DNA from: Rhizopus sp. PT2906
Taxonomy: Eukaryota > Mucoromycota > Mucoromycetes > Mucorales > Rhizopodaceae
Direction of reading: 5' to 3'
Length of the DNA stretch: 64,000 nt
NCBI GenBank assembly: GCA_025529335.1
Contig: JAMYHX010000202.1
Coordinates: 1 to 64,000, forward strand
Positions 56,312 through 64,000 of the stretch are shown piece after piece. Positions within the stretch are counted from its first letter, which is position 1. Every line of letters begins with the position of its first letter. Position numbers and translations under genes: made by a program. The notes beneath the pieces are model-generated. The model was not told the origin of the DNA, searched no databases, and worked only from the letters and a program-made list of their open reading frames with translations.

Positions 56312-57536
56312 TTATTTCAGGGCATTATCATATACAGGACGACATGATATACCATCTGTATAGTCCAGACTCTTTTCAGGGTTACATGAACATTTGGCAG
56401 CATATTCAGGTTTTGATGGACAATGGGTATAAGCCGTGTGTCTATAACCAATATCATCAAAGAAGTGAATTTCATCCTTTCGAAGCATTAATGAAGCAGC
56501 AATCGAATGAACAGGCGCATCACCCCATCTTTCATAAAAGAAGCCTCCTGCTCGATCAAGATAGCCAAATAATTTCAGATAGTCATTTGATCTCCATAAA
56601 TCAAGTGATGCAATTTCAAAGTTTGTCCAAAAATGACAGCCATTATAGGATTGTCCATCATCATCGGTAACAAACTTGACGAGTGAGTCTTTCTTTGATG
56701 GCCAATGTGATACAACTTCAGGGTATTCTTTTTTAAAATTCATGATTGTTTGCCATAGCGAAGGCACTGTCTGAATAAACTCTCTAAATGCAATATTAAA
56801 TCCTATTAAGACATCTTAGCATACACAGACACATATATGCTTTATTATGTCCTTTCTTTACCATATTTCTTGTTATTGTCTCTCATAAACTTGAATACGT
56901 CATAATCAATATCACAATAATAGTCCACATCAGGTTCAATGCGCCAATAGTAGTCAAATTCGTCTAGTAACGGGTGTCTAAAGAAGAAGCCACTTTGAAA
57001 TCTACATAATACTGGCTTTAGCATAATCTTTTTCTTGATTGAATCTGATATGATATAAAATACCTGCACATGTGTCTATAAGATTCACTACTTGCATAAG
57101 GTATCTGTTGCTTTGCTAGCTCTTCTCTGCATTCAGCAGCATAAGTAGTGTTGATAAAGGATGGATAGCCCCACATGTGACCATCAACCTTACCATATCT
57201 TGTTGTAGCTTTAGTTAAAGCCGTTGTTGTCTCAATAAACTCGGGTGTAAAGTCAGCATCATTTAAAAAGATGTAAGGGTAGTTAAACTTGCTATTAAAG
57301 CGCTGCTCTACTTGTCTGATTGTAGATGTTATTCCAGCTAGTTCTTCATTGCGTACCAACACCACAAAACATGCTCTCATTTTGTCATTATTCCTATGAG
57401 CACCGTGTTCTACTGCTTCAGTGATCCCAGACTGAGGTCGTTCTTTATAAACAGAATATAGTGTTTGGAAGGAAAAAAATACAAGTATGACTCCACATAC
57501 TGTAAAGATATATGGCACTAATCTTGGATATTTCAT
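56312..57536 (-). CDS. GT15 alpha-1,2-mannosyltransferase (KRE2/MNT1)
   Basis: A Golgi type II membrane glycosyltransferase adding alpha-1,2-mannose to O- and N-glycans. Start at 57536 (MKYPRLVPYIFTVCGVILVF), a single signal-anchor helix; a start at 57602 would prepend a poly-Phe stretch. Family blocks: ACFVVLVRNEELAGITSTIR, YPYIFLNDADFTPEF, SYRHMCRFQSGFFFRHPLLD, YWRIEPDVDYYCDIDYDVF (with the catalytic/metal region), HFWTNFEIASLDLWRSNDY and FFYERWGDAPVHSIAASL. It ends at 56312 with four conserved cysteines. Three exons. Length about 375 residues fits the family. Context suggests only a secretory role. Confidence 0.92.
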
Positions 57537-58089
57537 CTTTAGCAGAGAAAAAAAAAAAAAAAAAGGATGATCTATTTTTAAACCCATAAAATTGAGGCGC
57601 AATGCAAAATGCCAGACGTGTTTTAGTCTGATATCACTTTCTATGTGGTCATAACTTCATACAACTAAAGTTCATAAACATATCAATTACGGATCGCATA
57701 AAAAGGCGTATAGTTAAATACTATGTAATATTATTTTGAAGGAGAACCGCTGATCAGAAGATAACAGAGAGTATTGTAATTGACGTAATTTGAGTCCATC
57801 AATGGATATAATGATAAAATATCTTATTCCTTGTAGAATAACTCCCATTTTTCTTTATTTCCATAATCAATTCAACAACAGACTTTGGAAGTTCCTTTCT
57901 ACTACTCTTCTATACATCAAATAAAGCATAAAGACAGGAGAGAAACAAAAAGAGTGGTCATTACTTGCATGACATAATGATACACAACAGTAATGCCTGG
58001 AGTAACGACTAATGCAAAAGAAATGGTCAAAAATAAATGTCATGTTCGATACTTTCATCCTAATTGGAAAGCACATCCATACTATGCCA
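57537..58089. other. Intergenic, upstream of the repeat block
   Basis: AT-rich sequence between the mannosyltransferase start and the LINE-like block. No gene or repeat found. Confidence 0.4.
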
Positions 58090-59005
58090 ATGTTGAAGCA
58101 ACTACAAGCAGAACTTTCTGCTGCCAAGGCTGAAATAGCTCGACTCCAGCAACAAAACGCCCTCTCTCCGTGAGCGTCTTGCTCAGGTTTCTCCTGCTAC
58201 TGAACTGCCTTCCGCCAATCTTTCCGCTGTCACCCGTCTTCCTGAATCACCATGGCAATGTCAACCCTACCAAAAATGTCATTCCTACCAAAATTGTCAT
58301 TCCTACCAAAAATGTCATTCCCCTCCAAGTTCTGAGCACCCTCCGCCAACTAAGGTTACAAGGCCAAATACCACAAAACCTCTTCCAAGCCAAGCTGCTG
58401 CTGCTGCTCGTACATTTAGTCCCCCTTCTGCAAATCAAGGTTTTAAGTACCTTTATGTTCCTGTCCAGCGCCGTATTCCTATCATCCAACTACGTAACCG
58501 AATACGACGCCTGTATATCAATAACAGCCACGTTCTCAATATACACTACCCGGACCGCCACCTTGTTACCCTAATTATTCATAATGATTACGAGCCTGAG
58601 CTCCGTTCACAACTAAATAAGTTTGCAATTACCGTTCGCGATGAGTACGATTCCCTTGATTCCGCAAATTTGCGTGATCCAGCGTGGTCCAAGTGGAGTT
58701 ATCAAGACAAGGTCGACTATGCCTTTGGTACTTTCGCAGGTCGTCTGATCCGCGCTATTCGTCGTATTAGAGCTCCTGTTCAACGTGCTGTCGCACGCTT
58801 CTTTATTGAGAAAGGCTTTTTTGGCATCGAAACGTTTCCTGAAATTTTCCATCCCAATTGATTGTACCCTGAACCTTTTCACCAGTACGTTTTTTACCCT
58901 TGATCCCAGAAGGTGTTTTTTAGTCTCCATTACTGACTTTTTGATCTTGCCCGGGCAGTCTTTTATTGCGCTCAACAGGACGTTTAATTAAATAAAATCT
59001 GTTAT
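58090..59005 (+). mobile_element. LINE-like ORF1-only unit
   Basis: The unit has more G and C than its neighbours. It starts MLKQLQAELSAAKAEIARLQ (a leucine-rich coiled coil) and stops early at a TGA, but the +2 frame reads on as RERLAQVSPATELPSANLSA and stays open to 58861, ending GFFGIETFPEIFHPN. This continuous 230-codon frame looks like a non-LTR retrotransposon ORF1: coiled coil, Pro/Ser/Lys linker with an in-frame repeat, then a basic alpha/beta domain. After the stop is a tail (58890-59000) with TTTTTTACCCTTG and CCCGGGCAG, similar to that at the end of the next unit. No ORF2 follows it directly. Confidence 0.55.
58266..58319 (+). repeat. 18-base in-frame tandem repeat, three copies
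   Basis: Three tandem units of CCTACCAAAAATGTCATT (one with a change) in the ORF1-like frame, coding a repeating KCHSYQ/NCHSYQ peptide. Length change would keep the frame. Confidence 0.8.
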
Positions 59006-59021
59006 TTTTTAATCAAAATAA

Positions 59022-60177
59022 ATGTCTGCTTTTGGAAACTTTTTGGCAATTTGTCTAAAAAAATGGCTCATCTTCAAACCGGGTGGGCATCTCGATCCAG
59101 AGGAACAAATTCAACGTAATATCTGTAAGGCTCTTGCAACGATGAAACATGTTGTCATTTGTTGGTGTGAATCCTTCTGGTTTCTCCAAGCTTCTTTGCA
59201 CCAGGTTTTACACTCACATCGTTCGATCTCAGCTGGAGTACGGCCTAGCAATCAACCACTTCACGGTCTCTCAATTTCACACTGTAGAGAAAGCTCGGAA
59301 TAATTGCATCAGGAAAATCTACGATGTTCGAGGCAAAGTGTCCACTAAGGTTATGCTTCACATGTCGAAGTTGCCACTCGTGTCTGAACAAGTCAGTATA
59401 CTACAGACACAGTTCCTCTTTCGTTCCTTATATTTGCTAAAAGATGCACTACTTGCTTGCCTGTTACCTTATATTCACAACACCAGAGGAAACCAGTAGT
59501 ACACTCTCTCTCGTACACCGCTTTGGAAAAGTTTACTGTCTACTACTGAGGAACCAGATACTCGCTCACTCAAGGCTGCTAAACGACGCTTTTTGCAACA
59601 GAATCTAGAGATCCGTCAACGATACCGAAACTCCAAACTACTTTCTAACTGCCATCGATCGATCTTCCTGGATCCTATACTATGGCTGCCCATGTCTAAA
59701 TCAGAGTGCAGTCGCTGTATACGCTGGAGACTAGGTTGACTTCCTGGTGGTAAACCTCGATCATGTCCCAAGCACCCAACGCAGTTGCCCCTAAGAAACA
59801 CACTGTTAGTTGCCTTGATATGTACCGACGCCTATTCATGCCTGATACTATACACGATCCGATGTCATTCCTTCTGAATATGCTTCCGCTACGTCCCTCG
59901 GTTCTCCCTGGCTCTCACCTGATCTCAGCGATGGCCGATTATATGCTCCCTACTATATGAGTTAGATCAGCTACACGATAACAAATTGATGCCTACTAAG
60001 CGTCCCATGGGCAAAAGCTCCTTGTATGGTTAAATCAATTCATTTAACCTTTCATTGATAGCTCTACTCATCACTTTCCTTTTACATTTTTTACCCTTGT
60101 ACCCATAAGGGGTTTTTTCAATATCATTCACTTCCAAACGGATTGAATGGGTCCGGGCGGACGTTTATTTGTTTTAT
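59022..60177 (+). mobile_element. 5'-truncated LINE, reverse transcriptase 3' part
   Basis: Coding fragments read SFVGVNPSGFSKLLCTRFYT and IVRSQLEYGLAINHFTVSQF, which are the thumb end of a non-LTR reverse transcriptase, then ARNNCIRKIYDVRGKVSTKV and a zinc-knuckle-like stretch SKSECSRCIRWRLG-LPGGKP. Frame breaks and TGA/TAG stops show it is dead. The 3' tail, with TTTTTTACCCTTGTACCCAT and CCGGGCGGACGTTTATTT, ends about 60177 where a different gene begins. The 5' end is missing, as is usual for truncated LINE insertions. Confidence 0.65.
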
Positions 60178-62050
60178 ATCTTAGCGCTCAATTGGACCAT
60201 CAAGAAGAGGTAAGTATATAGCTATGAATAACTATACTTAAATTACAATTGATATTGAATAAACTTTGTTCTATTTTTTAGTGGATCATTGATGATGTTA
60301 ATATTTGTCAAGAGTTAAAGCAGTTTCGAGCCACATCATCCCACCTTACAACCACACAGGGGAACATACGGAACATACGTATATTGTAAGCTATAAATGA
60401 AAAGAATATACTCTAGGAAGATATCATTGGTACATTGATATTATACACTGTTAGGCCTTTATATTTGATTTTCCCTTTCATGCTATCGACCAGTGACTCT
60501 GTAACAAAGTACATGCCTCAATCAACTCGTGTACTGGTAAAGAATGAGTTAAATCGTCTTTATTCGGCTGCACCCGTTCCATCAACTAATCTATTGGTTT
60601 GGACCAATACATTGAGAGTAAGTAGAAGTTTTTCTTTCATTTTTCTTCTTTTTTTTTTAAAGAAAAAGAAGGAAAATGAAAAGAAATAGCAACAATTTAT
60701 AATGGTAGTATACACTAATGATTTTGTCGATTATAGACGCTTAGAGTTGGATGGATGGAGATGAAAAAGAAATGCAATGAAATCATCACCGACAGTATAA
60801 AAATTAAAGATACAAATGATTTGATTGCAAGTTTTATACTATTTGAACTGTAGGTTTAATTTCATCATGTGCACTTATAAAAAATTGAAAATTAGCCTAG
60901 GGTGCCCCGTTTGACAAAAGAAGTGGATGCTGATGAAACTGGTGAAGATACTTTTGTTAAAAACTATATTGATTGCTTCTTTGACAATATATTCTCAATT
61001 AATGACCACTTCTACCAACTATGGTAATAACAATATTTTTATTTTACGATAACCATTAACACTCTATTAATAACAGGGCAAATATTGTCTTGGTAAATAC
61101 AGATGATTCCCAGTATAAACCGGATTGATTTGCTTATATCAAACCATGGATAAAGAAGTTTAAGTTAGTGACGTGTTTGATGAGATAATCATTATAATAA
61201 CTCGAGTATAATCTTAAAGTAGAGCATACATTCTACTTTACATTCCTCTATCACATCTGATAAGAATAAAGAAAGAGCACTGACAACAATAACATAAGCA
61301 TAAATGATGTCAGTGACGACAATAATATAAGTAGTAGTCATAGATTCTCTACACACACAAGCTTAATTCAATAATATTCAGCTCTTCTTAATAAAGAATC
61401 TAATTCGCAAGTCATCGACTTAATAGCCTTTTTTCAATAACAAACAAAGCTGGACACAACAGTTAGCAACATGTGAGGTCAAACCACCTTCGAAAGTAGG
61501 ACGTGGAGACATATCAGATTTCGTTAAACTTGGTATTGAAATGCGTCATATGTTGGATGAGATATTGAGCATTGGTGTAGATGATGCCTCTGTTTTGAGT
61601 ATATTGGTTGAAGATAACTTTTTTATTAAAAAAAAAAAGTGGAAATAGTATTATATTTTCTTTGTTTGCGTTTTAATGTACTCTAATGTAATTTAACAAA
61701 TTAGGAAAACGAGTATCCACGTATGCAATGAATACTAAAAGTGGTATATTTCGAATGGTTCAGTTAGGTGAATACAATGTTATCGAAAAACTCTCTGAAC
61801 TTGGCCATTTTCCTGCATTGTTTACTGGCCTTATGCAAGTGAAAGTAAAGTTTTTAATTTCATAATCGGTGACACTACTTTTAATATATTCTTACATAAC
61901 ATTTACGTTTAGAATATCGCGTTAGATATAGCAAGAGCAATTGAAAAGACAGAAAGAGAAAATTCACGTGGAAAGAAGCGTGAACGTGTTGATAAAAGAA
62001 AATCAGCAGGATCAATCCCAACATTGAAGAAACTTCGTCCAAGTATATGA
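60178..62050 (+). pseudogene. Decayed PD-(D/E)XK-like gene, split by LTR
   Basis: A spliced gene of at least seven exons, broken. Exons read AQLDHQEE, WIIDDVNICQELKQFRATSS, PLYLIFPFMLSTSDSVTKYM, TLRVGWMEMKKKCNEIITDS, PRVPRLTKEVDADETGEDTF, ANIVLVNTDDSQYKPD, TGA stop, FAYIKPWIKKFKL, then after the LTR ATCEVKPPSKVGRGDISDFV, later KRVSTYAMNTKSGIFRMVQL and IALDIARAIEKTEREN to LRPSI at 62050. A Lys-Pro-Asp followed about 17 residues on by E-V-K in a hydrophobic strand, then DFVKLGIEM, resembles the PD-(D/E)XK nuclease core. The TGA, a missing GT donor at about 61613 and the LTR show it is not functional. Its 5' end abuts the LINE. Confidence 0.6.
61169..61461. mobile_element. Solo LTR with 5-bp target duplication
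   Basis: A 293-bp block starts TGACGTGTTT and ends GGACACAACA, so it has the TG...CA ends of retrovirus-like LTRs. It is bracketed by a perfect GTTAG (61164-61168 and 61462-61466). Joining the flanks with one GTTAG restores the host gene frame. No internal retroelement is present, so this is a solo LTR left by recombination. Confidence 0.85.
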
Positions 62051-62176
62051 TCGATGCAACCTCCTCCAAAACATTGTATTATTTTATATACACATAAAAA
62101 AGAAATACCATGTAACATATACATATCTAATATACATTCTCCCTCCCTCTCGCTCTGTAAATATATGCATTTTATA

Positions 62177-63175
62177 TTGGGTTGTCGGATATAAAATGTT
62201 TCCTTTTTTACTCCGTTTTTAATCTTTGTTTATTCAGTCAACCTTAGTTGAATATTTGAGTATAATACATCATTTTAAAGCGTTTTAGTTACTCAGTTTA
62301 TCTTTTAATTTACTTTATTATTATTTTTCAAACACGAACAATGAGCTCTATTCTTGATTAAAAAACCGTTCTACGAGCTATTTTGCTATATGAGTTCAAA
62401 CGTGACGGCAACGCTGCAAACGCACACAGAACAATTGCAGACATATAGGGAGAAGGAACTATTAGCGAACGACAGGTAAGACGGTAGCTCAAAAAGTTTC
62501 GTGATGGAGACGCATCTCTTGAAGATGAGGATGGTCGAGGTAGATCATCTCAAATTAATGATGACGAACTGAAGGAGCTAGTCGAATCCAATTCTAGCCA
62601 AACTATACATGAGCTTGCAAAACAGATGGGAGTCAGTAAAGACGCCATTTCTAGGCATATTGAAATAATAGGGAAGATCAAAAAGTTAGATCAATGGTTA
62701 CTCCCATATGCTGGATGACAGTTACAAATTGCGACGCTTAAAAGTTTGTACTTCCTTACTGAATCGACATAAGAGCGATCCGTTTTTGAAACGAATAATT
62801 GTAATGATAAATGATTGCTTTATTGTTATAAAGCATGTTCAGGAAGATGGATTGATAAAATCAAAAGCCACCTAAGTTCCCTAAGCATGGTCTTCATCCA
62901 GACAAAGTGCAACTTATAATATCGTGGTATCATGGTGGATTGATCCATTACAATCTCTTAGAAAAAGGTGAAGTTATCGACGCAATTCTTTATTGCAAAA
63001 AAAATGAAAGAAATGAACAAAAAATTACTTGCAGAACAACCAGGTTTAGTGAATAGCAACAAAGTTATTCTCCTACATAATAACGCCAAACCTCACATTT
63101 CTTACGAAACCCAGGATTGTTATTCGTTCCTAGAACAATCTCAGTTGCCTCCTCTCCGGCTTCCAATGTGATAAA
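62177..63175 (+). mobile_element. Dead mariner-type transposon
   Basis: A TATTGGGTTGTCGG at 62175 has the look of the mariner left terminal repeat, after a TA. The transposase frame starts at 62341 (MSSILD, then a TAA) and continues KTVLRAILLYEFKRDGNAAN, ISERQVR-LKKFRDGDASLED and QTIHELAKQMGVSKDAISRH, a mariner HTH region. The catalytic HDNxxPH block is HNNAKPHISY, with Asp replaced by Asn. There are many stops and frame breaks. No clear right terminal repeat is visible; it may be lost where the next element begins. Inactive. Confidence 0.75.
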
Positions 63176-63229
63176 TGCTCTCAGAGACGCGCTTTATTTT
63201 CATATAAATATAATAATCAGCTTTAAATT

Positions 63230-64000
63230 ATGAGTGATATTAATAACGATGCACTTGCACTCTTCAAAAGACTGCAAATCGAAGAAAGAGCCAGGAAAGA
63301 CGAAGAAAGACATGGTCCCGAATTACCACTGGAAATATCGAAGTATCTGGATAGCACGCCAGCATATGAACTCAAAGAGGAGTTTACAAGATTTAAAAAA
63401 CAGGTTGCCAAGCACAGGAACGACAACTGGAACAAGCAACATCAAGTCAACAAAGAACTTATTCCCGGGTTTAGGAAGTGGAAGACAGATACCCACCAAG
63501 TTATTGCCTCCATCTATAAGTACTCAGAGAACACTATAATACAGGCAAGAGCAACAACAGAAATATACGAGCAACTCCTTTATTTACAAGGAAAAATTCA
63601 ATTGGAAAATCCCGAAGACAAAGAAATCTTCGATGGAACCATTGATCAAGCTGCAAAGCTTGCAACCCTTGGTTTTGGACAGGCGAAGTTCCAAGACAAC
63701 GATGCTAGAAATTATGCCACAAAAGCCTTTAGATTACCAGCCAGTATGCAGCTCAAGGAAAGTCACCTGAAGAGGATAGAGCAGACAACACTTTTGACCA
63801 AGAATTTATGGCAGACCTCCACCAAGCCAGATTTCAGCAAACGTTTGCTCTACAACAACATGGACGTTCTTATGGAAGAGGAAGATTCAGAGGACCAAAC
63901 AGAGATTATATAAGATTCAACACAAGACCTTTCGGTGGGGATTTTCACCAGAGAGGGAGCGGTCGTGGGAGCCGCTTCACCTCTTCAACCAGCAGCACAA
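63230..64000 (+). CDS. Gag-like ORF of a DIRS/gypsy-type retroelement, partial
   Basis: ATG at 63230 (MSDINNDALALFKRLQIEER) opens a 227-codon frame to a TAA at 63913. It is charged and helical, like retroelement gag proteins. From about 63790 the -1 frame becomes the better one and reads FDQEFMADLHQARFQQTFAL, then Arg/Gly-rich GRSYGRGRFRGPNRDYIRFN and GRGSRFTSST to the window end. This RG-rich tail resembles the nucleic-acid-binding end of DIRS-type ORF1. The frame change is a mutation, a read error or a programmed shift. Which element type it is cannot be settled without its downstream part. Confidence 0.5.

Noticed and set aside
58266..58319. CRISPR-like tandem repeat
   Set aside because: The 18-base units are directly abutting without spacers and lie in a coding frame.

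Overview
The window comes from an intron-rich, AT-rich fungal nuclear genome. Short GT-AG introns, mostly 50-80 bases, are everywhere. The gene set points to an early-diverging Mucoromycota fungus, probably Mucorales: a chitin-fungus core of eukaryotic genes, a plant-like NDUFB2, a GT15 mannosyltransferase, a SETD9 homologue, and DIRS-, LINE- and mariner-like repeats. I cannot name the species.

Layout. 1-4029 is gene-free AT-rich DNA. 4030-22213 carries housekeeping genes: a TFIIIC subunit, a TMEM41-type scramblase, CCDC12/Cwf18, a ubiquitin-AN1 fusion, ribosomal proteins uL15 and eS6, a RhoGAP protein and a Polo-like kinase. Decayed gene pieces and two nearly identical copies of a short inverted-repeat transposon (8318-8686 and 17725-18105) are interspersed. 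24382-53451 is the densest part: amino acid permease, condensation-fold acyltransferase, Cdc42, SR splicing factor, SETD9, mitoferrin, DHX33/Dhr2 helicase, SNF5, NDUFB2, eL32, cyclophilin, SWIM-RING E3, a broken RING gene, P450, SpoU methyltransferase, MEF2-type MADS factor, histone H2A.Z and class I myosin. Many neighbours are divergent pairs with short shared promoters (H2A.Z/myosin I, P450/methyltransferase, TFIIIC/TMEM41) or tail-to-tail pairs (eL32/cyclophilin, CCDC12/ubiquitin-AN1).

From 53452 the window becomes repeat-rich. After a GT15 mannosyltransferase (56312-57536) come an ORF1-only LINE-like unit, a 5'-truncated LINE 3' end, a decayed multi-exon gene with a PD-(D/E)XK-like signature that is split by a solo LTR with perfect 5-bp target duplication, a dead mariner, and the start of a gag-like ORF of a probable DIRS/gypsy-type retroelement running off the end.

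Functionally the intact genes cover RNA polymerase III transcription, splicing, ribosome synthesis, chromatin, the actin/polarity machinery (Cdc42, RhoGAP, myosin I with SH3 and acidic tail), membrane transport and secretory glycosylation. They do not form one pathway; shared biology is limited to the polarity and actin genes. No CRISPR, operon, rRNA or convincing tRNA is present. The most notable findings are the LTR-split nuclease-like relic, the matched inverted-repeat elements, a Polo kinase lacking two phosphopeptide-pincer residues, a Ub-Ubl-AN1 fusion, and an identical 20-bp sense motif in the long first introns of two ribosomal protein genes.
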